A DNA stretch of 64,000 nucleotides from DASWOJ01 sp964250755 (GTDB lineage Bacteria; Pseudomonadota; Alphaproteobacteria; Acetobacterales; Acetobacteraceae). The stretch spans positions 1-64,000 of the forward strand of contig CAXUHB010000012.1 of NCBI GenBank assembly GCA_964250755.1. Direction: 5' to 3'. The notes below the pieces were generated by a model. The model was given only the letters and a program-made list of their open reading frames with translations, was not told the DNA's origin and did not search any database. Each line of letters begins with the position of its first letter. The stretch's first letter is position 1. A program made the position numbers and the translations under genes. Of the stretch, positions 37,226-43,981 are shown piece by piece.

Positions 37226-37843
37226 GTGATCCTGACCCTGGATGCGGCGTTGCCCGGCTGCTCGGCTGGCGTCGTGCGGGACGGCACGGTGCTGGCGCGC
37301 CGGGTGATGGAAGGGACTCGCGGCGTCGCCGCGGCACTGCCGGCCATGGCGGCGGCGGTGCTGGCGGAGGCCGGGGTAGCCGCGTCCGGCCTGGCGATGG
37401 TCGCCGTGACCGTCGGCCCCGGCAGCTTCACCGGCCTGCGCGCGGCGCTGTCCCTGGCGCACGGGATCGGAACTGCGTCGGGGGTGCCAGTGGTGGGGGT
37501 GACGGTCGGCGAGGCCCTGGAGAGTCCCGGCGACGGTTGGCTGCACTGGGCGGCGGTGGACACGCGGCGGGGCCGGGTGTTCCTGGACCGCGGCGGCGAG
37601 GTCCGCTCGGTGACGCTGGACGGGTTGCCCGCGCCGGACGGGCCGGTGACGGTGGGGGGCGATGCCGGCCCGGACGTGGCCGCGCGGCTGGCGGCATCGG
37701 GCCATGACGCCCGGGCAGGGGAGGTGCGGCCCACCCCGTCCGGCATCGCCGCCGCCGCCCTGCGCCGCGCCGGCGCCGGCCTGCCGCTGCGCCCCGCGCA
37801 GCCGCTGTATGTGGACCCGCCGGAGGCGCGCCCCACGGCATGA
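37226..37843 (+). CDS. tsaB: tRNA t6A biosynthesis protein TsaB
   Basis: TsaB (YeaZ) is part of the complex that makes N6-threonylcarbamoyladenosine at position 37 of ANN-decoding tRNAs. The 205-residue product has LTLDAALPGCSAGVV at the N-terminus and the family motif VAVTVGPGSFTGLRAALSLA, followed by GVPVVGVTVGEAL. It starts with GTG, 2 bases after the RutE-like gene, and its stop overlaps the rimI start as ATGA. The tsaB-rimI pair is a standard bacterial arrangement. Confidence 0.95.
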   Translation: MILTLDAALPGCSAGVVRDGTVLARRVMEGTRGVAAALPAMAAAVLAEAGVAASGLAMVAVTVGPGSFTGLRAALSLAHGIGTASGVPVVGVTVGEALESPGDGWLHWAAVDTRRGRVFLDRGGEVRSVTLDGLPAPDGPVTVGGDAGPDVAARLAASGHDARAGEVRPTPSGIAAAALRRAGAGLPLRPAQPLYVDPPEARPTA

Positions 37844-38490
37844 CCCCCTTCCCGGCAACGCCGGCCCACGCCGGGACGCTGGCGGCGGTCCACGCCGCCG
37901 CCTTTCCACCAGCGGAATGCTGGCCGGCGGACGACCTGGCAGTGCAGTTGGTGCTGCCCGGGGTGCATGGCTTGCTGCTCCCGTTCGCTCCGGGATCAGA
38001 CCGCGAAGCGGTTCACGGCCGGGATGAGGGGGTCCTGCCTGCGGAGCGGGATGCCGAACGTTCAGATGGCTCACCGCCCTGCGTCGGACGGGACTGCGCC
38101 GCAAGCCCCCTTCACCCCGGCCGTGAACCGCTTTGCGGTCTGACTCCGGAGGGGGAGAGGGAAGCAGCAGCCTTCATCCTGATCCGCGTCGCAGCCGACG
38201 AGGCGGAGGTGTTGACCTTGGCAGTCGTTCCCTCCGCCCAGGGCCGCGGCCTGGGGCGGCGCCTGCTGCAGGCCGCCCTGGACGGGGCGGCGGCGCTCGG
38301 CGCAGCAACGATGTTCCTGGAAGTCTCGCCGGACAACGGCCGCGCTCTGGCGCTCTATGCACATGCGGGCTTCGTCCGGATCGGGCGGCGCCCGCACTAC
38401 TACCGGGATGGCGGCGACGCGCTAGTGCTGCGTTGCACTCTCAAGCCCGGCGCAGCAGCAGCAGGTGCGTCCCGTCCGGCTGGGGCGTAA
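37840..38490 (+). CDS. rimI: ribosomal-protein-alanine N-acetyltransferase RimI-like, with repeat-derived insert
   Basis: A GNAT acetyltransferase directly coupled to tsaB. RimI acetylates the N-terminal Ala of ribosomal protein S18. The protein is 216 residues, against about 150 for the family. Residues 1-45 are the normal start (AVHAAAFPPAECWPADDLAV, then PGVHGLL), and from about residue 110 the GNAT core resumes: AAFILIRVAADEAEVLTLAV, VPSAQGRGLGRRLLQAALDG (acetyl-CoA loop), NGRALALYAHAGFVRIGRR. Residues about 46-109 are coded by a palindromic interspersed repeat that keeps the frame open. The 3' end overlaps the convergent tusA by 50 bases. Whether the enzyme folds with the insert is unknown. 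Confidence 0.88.
   Translation: MTPFPATPAHAGTLAAVHAAAFPPAECWPADDLAVQLVLPGVHGLLLPFAPGSDREAVHGRDEGVLPAERDAERSDGSPPCVGRDCAASPLHPGREPLCGLTPEGEREAAAFILIRVAADEAEVLTLAVVPSAQGRGLGRRLLQAALDGAAALGAATMFLEVSPDNGRALALYAHAGFVRIGRRPHYYRDGGDALVLRCTLKPGAAAAGASRPAGA
37976..38168. repeat. family A-type palindromic repeat inserted in rimI
   Basis: The ends match family A (left gctcccgttcgctccggg, right ccggagggggagagggaag). Internal 27-base arms at 37996-38022 and 38117-38143 are inverted with one mismatch, and each arm is itself a small hairpin (accgc-gaa-gcggt). The related sub-element at 40699-40757 carries the same type of internal hairpin (aaaccgc-aag-gcggttt). The insertion adds about 64 codons to rimI with no stop in the rimI frame. 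Confidence 0.85.
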
Positions 38491-38731
38491 GCCGCAGCAC
38501 CTCGTGGCCCAGCGCCTCCGCCGTGCGCGGCACGTTTCGCACGGGCTCGTCGCCCAGCAGGCGCACCTGCAGCACCTGGCCCGGCTGCATCGCGTCCAGC
38601 GCCAGCCGCGTGCGGACGAAGGTCATGGGGCAGGCCGCACGCGTGATGTCCAGTTCCCGGTCGGGACCAGGCGGGTGCAATGAGCCAGGCTGCGGGCAGG
38701 CAGCAGTCTCGTGCAGCACAGGATCAGCCAT
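38441..38731 (-). CDS. TusA family sulfurtransferase
   Basis: A 96-residue TusA/SirA-fold protein. The motif ELDITRAACPMTFVRTRLAL contains the sulfur-carrying Cys34 in a CPMT version of the CPxP motif, and LDAMQPGQVLQVRLLGDEPV follows. TusA proteins relay sulfur for tRNA thiolation, molybdopterin or other pathways; the route here is not visible. It is convergent with rimI, overlapping its 3' end by 50 bases. Confidence 0.85.
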   Translation of the reverse strand: MADPVLHETAACPQPGSLHPPGPDRELDITRAACPMTFVRTRLALDAMQPGQVLQVRLLGDEPVRNVPRTAEALGHEVLRLTPQPDGTHLLLLRRA

Positions 38732-38764
38732 GATTGCGCCTCTTCTTCCGGAAAACGTGATCTA

Positions 38765-38821
38765 TTGCAGAACTTGATCCACTGACTGTATAAGGCGAGA
38801 GATTATTGCAATGAAAGGAGG
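38765..38821 (+). promoter_or_regulatory. promoter and ribosome-binding site of mucR
   Basis: A -35-like TTGCAG (38765-38770), an 18-base spacer and a -10-like TATAAG (38789-38794) lie in an A/T-richer stretch, followed by a strong AAAGGAGG (38814-38821) 5 bases before the mucR ATG. The Shine-Dalgarno is the best in the window. Confidence 0.55.
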
Positions 38822-38826
38822 CCCGC

Positions 38827-39234
38827 ATGGCAGACGCACCCGCCGGGTCTGACGTTCTTGGGCTGACGGCGCAGATCGTTTCGGCCCACGTCTCCAACAA
38901 TTCCGTGTCGCTCGACGCGCTGCCCAACCTGATCCAGGAGGTTTACCGAACCCTTGCCGGCGTCGGCAAGGAGCAGCCGACGCTGGACAAGCAGGCGCCG
39001 GCGGTTCCGATCAAGAAGTCGGTGTTCCCCGACCACATTGTCTGCCTGGAGGACGGCAAGAAGCTCAAGATGCTCAAGCGCCACCTCAAGACGTCCTACA
39101 ACATGACGCCGGAGCAGTACCGGGAGAAGTGGCAGTTGCCGCCGGACTATCCGATGGTCGCGCCGAACTATGCGCGGCACCGCTCGTCCCTGGCCAAGAA
39201 GATCGGGCTGGGCACCAAGCCGCGGGAGCGCTGA
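38827..39234 (+). CDS. mucR: MucR/Ros family transcriptional regulator
   Basis: A 135-residue DNA-binding protein typical of alphaproteobacteria, where MucR acts as an H-NS-like global silencer of surface polysaccharide, virulence and cell-cycle genes. Conserved segments: LTAQIVSAHVSNNSVS at the N-terminus (oligomerisation), VPIKKSVFPDHIVCLEDGKK, KMLKRHLKTSYNMTPEQYRE and NYARHRSSLAKKIGLG. In the Ros zinc finger C-x2-C-x9-H-x3-4-H only the first Cys and first His are kept; the second Cys is Asp and the last His positions are Ser/Tyr, so zinc may not be bound. It has its own promoter with a strong ribosome-binding site. Confidence 0.93.
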   Translation: MADAPAGSDVLGLTAQIVSAHVSNNSVSLDALPNLIQEVYRTLAGVGKEQPTLDKQAPAVPIKKSVFPDHIVCLEDGKKLKMLKRHLKTSYNMTPEQYREKWQLPPDYPMVAPNYARHRSSLAKKIGLGTKPRER

Positions 39235-39330
39235 CGACGGGCCATCCTGCGCGGCGGGATTGGACACGGGGTGGCCAGATCGGCTACCCCGGAACCAGTC
39301 CGCGGCGTGGCCGCCGCCCATAGGGATCCC

Positions 39331-39852
39331 ATGCAATCGCGCATCGAACGCTTGTGCGTCGAACGGGGCCTGAAGATGACCGGCCAGCGCCGCGTCATCG
39401 CCCGGGTGCTGTCCGACGCCGCCGACCATCCCGATGTCGAAGAGCTGTATCGCCGCGCCGCCGCGCTGGACAGCCGTATCAGCATCGCCACGGTCTATCG
39501 CACCGTCCGCCTGCTGGAGGAGAAGGGCATCCTGGAGCGTCGCGACTTCGGCGGCGGCCGCGCCCGCTACGAGCCGACGGAGCACGGCCAGCATCACCAC
39601 CTGATCGACGTGGAGACCGGCAAGGTGATCGAGTTCGGAGACGCCGAGCACGAGGCGCTGATCCGCGCCATCGCCGCCCGGCTGGGGTTCGACCTGGTGT
39701 CGCACCGGCTGGAGCTGTTCGGCCGCCGCACCGCGCCCGCAGAGGCCCGGCCCCGTCCCGCCGAGCCGCGCCCCCGCCCGGCCGAGCCGCGGCCCCGCCG
39801 CGCCGACCCGGACGCTGCCCCGGCAGCCTCCGCGCCCGCGGCTGCGCCGTAG
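39331..39852 (+). CDS. Fur family metal-responsive regulator
   Basis: A 173-residue Fur-superfamily repressor. The winged helix has LKMTGQRRVIARVLSDAADH and ISIATVYRTVRLLEEKGILE; the dimerisation domain has ARYEPTEHGQHHHLIDVETG and GKVIEFGDAEHEALIRAIAA with His/Glu metal ligands. The CxxC structural-zinc motifs are absent, as in many alphaproteobacterial Fur/Mur proteins, so iron or manganese sensing is possible. The last about 35 residues are an unusual Pro/Arg/Glu-rich repeat tail. The ATG at 39331 matches the family N-terminus. It is followed by olsB 62 bases on. Confidence 0.9.
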   Translation: MQSRIERLCVERGLKMTGQRRVIARVLSDAADHPDVEELYRRAAALDSRISIATVYRTVRLLEEKGILERRDFGGGRARYEPTEHGQHHHLIDVETGKVIEFGDAEHEALIRAIAARLGFDLVSHRLELFGRRTAPAEARPRPAEPRPRPAEPRPRRADPDAAPAASAPAAAP

Positions 39853-39914
39853 GACCGCCCGCCGTGCCGGATGACGTGGCAGCCGGAGCGGCAGCGGGCG
39901 GCTTGAGGACGGAC

Positions 39915-40688
39915 ATGCCGGAGCTGCGCGCGGGCAACCTGGGCGTCAGGATCGCCGCGACGCCCGGGGAGGTGGATGCGGCGTTGGCGCTTCGCTACCG
40001 CGTGTTCTTCGATGAGATGGGGGCCGTCCCGAGCGCCGCCGCCGCCGCCGCGCACCGCGACCAGGACGAATTCGACGCCGTCGCCGACCACCTGCTGGTC
40101 GTGGACCACGAGATCGGGCCGGGGCCGGAGGGCGTGGTCGGCACCTACCGCATGATGCAGCAGGATGCCGCCGACCGGATCGGGCGCTTCTACTCGGCTG
40201 ACGAATACGACATCGGCACCATCCTGCACTTCCCCGGGCGCATCCTGGAGCTGGGCCGGTCCTGCGTGGATTCGCGCTACCGCGGGCGGGCCGTCATGCA
40301 GCTGCTGTGGCGCGGCATCGCCACCTACGTCGCCCACCACGGGATAGACCTGATGTTCGGTTGCGCCAGCCTGGCCGGCACCGATCCGGACGCCTTGGCC
40401 ACCGAGCTGACCTACCTGTACGGGCACCACCTGGCTCCGCCGGCGCTGCGCCCCCGCGCCTTGCCGGGCCGCTACGTGGAGATGCGCCGGCTGGACGTGG
40501 AGCTGATTGACCCCCGCCGCTCCATGCAGATGCTGCCGCCGCTCATCAAGGGCTACCTGCGCCTGGGCGGCTTCATCGGCGACGGCGCCGTGGTGGACCG
40601 GCAGTTCAACACGACGGACGTGGCGGTGATCGTGAAGACGGATACCGTGACGGACAAGTACATCAAGCATTACGAACGCCAGGGCTGA
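39915..40688 (+). CDS. olsB: L-ornithine N-alpha-acyltransferase OlsB-like
   Basis: A 257-residue GNAT-type acyltransferase of the haemolysin-like OlsB family that joins a 3-hydroxyacyl chain from ACP to ornithine, the first step of ornithine-lipid synthesis. Visible: ALALRYRVFFDEMGAVPSA, DHLLVVDH, VVGTYRMMQQDAA, GRILELGRSCVDSRYRGRAV, LMFGCASLAGTDPDAL and PPLIKGYLRLGGFIGDGAVVD. OlsA, the second enzyme, is not in the window. The ATG at 39915 has a GAGGA site 5 bases before it; a GTG upstream is less likely. Ornithine lipids are phosphate-free membrane lipids in many alphaproteobacteria. Confidence 0.9.
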   Translation: MPELRAGNLGVRIAATPGEVDAALALRYRVFFDEMGAVPSAAAAAAHRDQDEFDAVADHLLVVDHEIGPGPEGVVGTYRMMQQDAADRIGRFYSADEYDIGTILHFPGRILELGRSCVDSRYRGRAVMQLLWRGIATYVAHHGIDLMFGCASLAGTDPDALATELTYLYGHHLAPPALRPRALPGRYVEMRRLDVELIDPRRSMQMLPPLIKGYLRLGGFIGDGAVVDRQFNTTDVAVIVKTDTVTDKYIKHYERQG

Positions 40689-40698
40689 CGCTGCCTGC

Positions 40699-40757
40699 TG
40701 CCTCTCCCTCCGGGGTCAAACCGCAAGGCGGTTTACGGTTGGGGTGAGGGAAGCCGC
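40699..40757. repeat. family A palindromic repeat, single unit
   Basis: The unit reads tgcctctccctccggggtca, an inner hairpin (AAACCGC, aag, GCGGTTT), then GGTTGGGGTGAGGGAAG. It is a single half copy, closest to the halves of the element inside rimI. It lies between olsB and the hydroxyacid dehydrogenase. Confidence 0.8.
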
Positions 40758-40794
40758 AAGCACCACACCAATCCTGCCAAAGGACCCCCGACCC

Positions 40795-41742
40795 ATGAAC
40801 GTCCTAATGACCGCGCCCCGCCTGGCGCCGCAAGCGGTCGCGTTGCTGGACGCCGCCGGTGCCTGCCTCCACTACATGGACCCGTTTCCCAGCGCCGCCG
40901 CCGTTGCGGCCCGGGCCGGGGAGGTGGACGCCGCCGCCATCCTGTCCCGTCAGGGGCCGGTCGGCGCCGCGGCGATGGACGCCGCCCCCAACCTCCGCAT
41001 CGTCGCCCGGCACGGCGTCGGCGTGGACGACGTGGATGTGGCGGAGGCCAACCGGCGCGGCATCCTCGTGACCCGCAGCCCCGGCAGCAACACGCGCGCC
41101 GTCGCCGAGCACACGATGGCGCTGATCCTGGCGCTGGCCAAGGATCTGCTCCCGCTTTCCGCCGGGGTCGCCGCCGGGGGCTGGCGCGGCGCGGAGACCC
41201 TGGTGCGCGACATCCACGAACTGCGCCTGGGCCTGCTCGGCTGCGGCGGCATCGGCCAGGCCGTGGCTCGGCTGGCCCTGGCCTTTGGGATGCAGGTGTC
41301 GGCCTATACGCCCAGCGGGCGGACGGCGCCCGGTGTCGCGCCCGTGCCGGATCTGCGTGCGCTGCTCGCGTCCAGCGATGTGCTGTCGCTGCACCTGCCG
41401 CTGCTGCCGGAGACGCGCGGGCTGATCGGCGCGGCGGAGTTGGCGCTGCTCCCGCCCGGCGCCATGCTGGTCAACACCAGCCGCGGCGGCCTGCTGGATG
41501 AAGCCGCGCTGCTGGCGGCGCTGGAAGGCGGACGCCTGCACGGCGCCGGCCTGGACGTGACCGCGCCGGAGCCGCCCGCTCCGGACGCCCCGCTGCGGCG
41601 GCACCCCCGGGTGATCGTGACGCCGCACGTGGCCGGGGTGACGGCGGGCAGCCTGGTCAGCATGGGGGTGATGGCGGCGGAGTGCATCGCCGCTGTCCTG
41701 CAGGGCCGCCCGGTGCCGCCGGGCCGGATCGTGCGGATATGA
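40795..41742 (+). CDS. D-isomer-specific 2-hydroxyacid dehydrogenase
   Basis: A 315-residue NAD(P)-dependent dehydrogenase. The cofactor motif is LGLLGCGGIGQAVARLALAF; the substrate/catalytic segments are ARHGVGVDDVDVAEANRRGI, VNTSRGGLLDEAALLAALE, GAGLDVTAPEPP and VIVTPHVAG (catalytic His). It resembles phosphoglycerate/hydroxypyruvate-type dehydrogenases, without the C-terminal ACT domain of SerA. The substrate cannot be read. The stop overlaps the lnt start (ATGA), an unexpected pairing. Confidence 0.88.
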   Translation: MNVLMTAPRLAPQAVALLDAAGACLHYMDPFPSAAAVAARAGEVDAAAILSRQGPVGAAAMDAAPNLRIVARHGVGVDDVDVAEANRRGILVTRSPGSNTRAVAEHTMALILALAKDLLPLSAGVAAGGWRGAETLVRDIHELRLGLLGCGGIGQAVARLALAFGMQVSAYTPSGRTAPGVAPVPDLRALLASSDVLSLHLPLLPETRGLIGAAELALLPPGAMLVNTSRGGLLDEAALLAALEGGRLHGAGLDVTAPEPPAPDAPLRRHPRVIVTPHVAGVTAGSLVSMGVMAAECIAAVLQGRPVPPGRIVRI

Positions 41743-43313
41743 GGGGCGCGGGCATGAGTTGGCTTGCGCGCCTGGGAGCGTTGCGCGGATGGCGGGCGGA
41801 CGGGGCGGCGCTGCTGCTGGGCGCGCTGGCCGCCGCGGCGCTGCCGCCCATCCACGCCGTCCCCGTGCTGCTGCTGTCGGCCCCGGGTCTCCTGCTGCTG
41901 ATCGGCGGCGCCCCGGGGCCGCTGTCGGCGGCGCGGCGCGGCTTCTGGTTCGGCCTCGGCCACCACGTCCTGGGGCTTTACTGGATCACCGAGGCCATCC
42001 TGCTGGAATCCGCCCGCTACTGGTGGCTGGTGCCGCTGGCGGTGCCGGCCCTGTCGGCGCTGCTGGCGCTGTTCATCGCCGCGCCCTGCGCCCTGGCGCG
42101 CATGGCGCCCGCGGGCTGGCGGCGCGTGGCGATGCTGGCAGGGGCCTGGACCCTGTTCGACCTGGCCCGGCAGTTCGTCGGCACCGGCTTCCCCTGGAAT
42201 CCCTGGGGCAGCGTCTGGGCCATCCCCGGCGCGCTGGGCGACATGATGATCCAACCCGCGGCCTGGGTGGGCACGCCGGGCCTGACCCTAGCGACGGTGC
42301 TGCTGGCTTCCCTGCCGGTGCTGGGGCGGCGCGGATGGGCGGCGGCCGGGGCGGGGGTGGCGGCATGGGCCGGACTGGGCGCGGCGCGGCTGCAATCGCC
42401 CGACCCGCCAGTGCTGGACCTGCAAGCCGTGCTGGTGCAGGGCAACATCCCGCAGGGCCAGAAGTGGGACCGCGCCGCCGCCATCGCCAGCTTCGGCCGG
42501 CACCTTGACCTCACGCAGGGGGGCATGGCCGCCGCCGCCGGGCATCCCGCAGTGGTGGTGTGGCCCGAGACGGCGAGCGGCATCTTCCTGCTGCAGACCG
42601 ACCCCGGCGCACGCGCCGCCATCGCGGAGGCCGCCCGCCCGGCGCTGGGCGCCGTCGTCGGTACGCTGACCTTCACCAAGGGCCTGCCCTCCGCCGACCC
42701 GGACAACCTGCCGCGCAACAGCCTGGTGACGATGGACGCCGCCGGCGCCGTCACCGGCACCTACGACAAGTGGCACTTGGTCCCGTTTGGGGAGTTCGCG
42801 CCGAGTTGGGTGCCGTTCAGCATACAGGTGGTGCCAGGGCGGTTCGGCTTCGGCGCCGGCCCGGCCACCCTGCGCATCCCCGGCGTCCCGCCGCTGGGCG
42901 CGCTGATCTGCTACGAGGCGATCTACCCCGGCCAGATCGTGGACGAGGCCGACCGGCCGCGCTGGCTGGTCAACGTCACCAACGACGCCTGGTTCGGCAA
43001 CTCGACCGGGCCGCGGCAGCATCTTGCGGGCGTGCGGATGCGGGCGGTGGAGGAGGGCTTGCCGATCATGCGCGCCGCCAACACGGGGATATCAGCAGGC
43101 TTCGACAGCAAGGGGCGGGAACTGGGCCGGCTCACTGTCGGCGTGTCCGGGACGCTGGTGCTCGGCGTGCCCGGCGCGCGTCCTCCGACCTCGTTTTCGC
43201 GCTGGGGGCTGGTCCTGCCAGGGTTGCTGGCCGCGCTGTGCGCGGGCTTGTCAGCATCGGCGCAACGCGGTCCCAGGCCGCCGCATAAACTATCCGTGCA
43301 GAATAAATTATGA
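41739..43313 (+). CDS. lnt: apolipoprotein N-acyltransferase
   Basis: Lnt adds the third acyl chain to the N-terminal Cys of lipoproteins in the inner membrane. The 524-residue product has six to eight membrane segments (about 1-210) and a C-terminal nitrilase-fold domain. The catalytic triad is visible: Glu near 276 (VVWPETASGIF), Lys near 343 (YDKWHLVPFGEF) and Cys near 390 (ALICYEAIYP). Further landmarks are NVTNDAWFGNSTGPRQH and MRAANTGISAGFD. The ATG overlapping the upstream stop is taken; another ATG 15 bases later is possible. Its lipoprotein substrates may include the DUF3833 and MlaA proteins in this window. Confidence 0.95.
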   Translation: MRGAGMSWLARLGALRGWRADGAALLLGALAAAALPPIHAVPVLLLSAPGLLLLIGGAPGPLSAARRGFWFGLGHHVLGLYWITEAILLESARYWWLVPLAVPALSALLALFIAAPCALARMAPAGWRRVAMLAGAWTLFDLARQFVGTGFPWNPWGSVWAIPGALGDMMIQPAAWVGTPGLTLATVLLASLPVLGRRGWAAAGAGVAAWAGLGAARLQSPDPPVLDLQAVLVQGNIPQGQKWDRAAAIASFGRHLDLTQGGMAAAAGHPAVVVWPETASGIFLLQTDPGARAAIAEAARPALGAVVGTLTFTKGLPSADPDNLPRNSLVTMDAAGAVTGTYDKWHLVPFGEFAPSWVPFSIQVVPGRFGFGAGPATLRIPGVPPLGALICYEAIYPGQIVDEADRPRWLVNVTNDAWFGNSTGPRQHLAGVRMRAVEEGLPIMRAANTGISAGFDSKGRELGRLTVGVSGTLVLGVPGARPPTSFSRWGLVLPGLLAALCAGLSASAQRGPRPPHKLSVQNKL

Positions 43314-43350
43314 GACCATGCATGCATTGCGCTCGGGGCGCGAACACTCT

Positions 43351-43370
43351 AAGGTTGCAGCATTAACCTT
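43351..43370. promoter_or_regulatory. inverted repeat upstream of the XRE gene
   Basis: AAGGTT (43351-43356), 8 bases, AACCTT (43365-43370), perfect, in a stretch much richer in A/T than the flanks. It ends 26 bases before the XRE start, a typical place for autoregulation by a helix-turn-helix repressor. The TTAACC within it also resembles a CtrA half-site. Confidence 0.4.
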
Positions 43371-43396
43371 TTGTTCAGCTTTATGGGGTGTCCCGA

Positions 43397-43873
43397 ATGG
43401 AAACCAGCATGGCCGATGGCGCCTATGTCACACCAGCCGACAAAGAAAGCCGCCCCAGCCCGATTGACGCTCATGTGGGCAGCCGCATCCGCCTGCGCCG
43501 GACGCTCATGGGCATGTCGCAGGAGCGGTTGGGCGAAGCGCTTGGCCTGACGTTCCAGCAGATCCAGAAGTACGAGCGCGGCGTGAACCGCGTCGGCGCG
43601 TCCCGCCTGTTCGACCTGTCGCGGGTGCTGGACGTACCCATCGCGTTCTTCTTCGACGACATGCCGGGCCAGCTCGCGGAGCTGCACGGCACCCACCAGA
43701 ACACGCGCGCCACCGGCGGCTTCGCCGAGCAGCAGGACGGCTTCGGCGCGGATGAGGCACTGAACCGGCGGGAGACCCTGGAATTGGTGCGGGCCTACTA
43801 CAAGATAGTGGATCCCTCCGTGCGGAAGCGGGTGTTCGACCTCATTAAATCCATGAGTGCAACGGACGCCTAG
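43397..43873 (+). CDS. XRE family helix-turn-helix regulator
   Basis: A 158-residue regulator. The HTH_3 domain covers about residues 27-85: VGSRIRLRRTLMGMSQERLGEALGLTFQQIQKYERGVNRVGASRL, given here only to mark the classic pattern of a five-helix Xre domain, then LDVPIAFFFDD. The C-terminal part (LNRRETLELVRAYYKIVDP-SVRKRVFDLIKSM) is a helical tail seen in alphaproteobacterial proteins of this type. Targets unknown. The ATG at 43397 has GGGGTG before it; GTG at 43388 is possible. Confidence 0.9.
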   Translation: METSMADGAYVTPADKESRPSPIDAHVGSRIRLRRTLMGMSQERLGEALGLTFQQIQKYERGVNRVGASRLFDLSRVLDVPIAFFFDDMPGQLAELHGTHQNTRATGGFAEQQDGFGADEALNRRETLELVRAYYKIVDPSVRKRVFDLIKSMSATDA

Positions 43874-43981
43874 CCCCGCCTGCCGTGCAGCCCTGCACAG
43901 GCAACAGTCGCGGCGGCGGGGGTCATGCGCTACACACCTCCGTTCCGCGGCCTTCTGGCGCGCGGCTGAACTGGTAGAACA

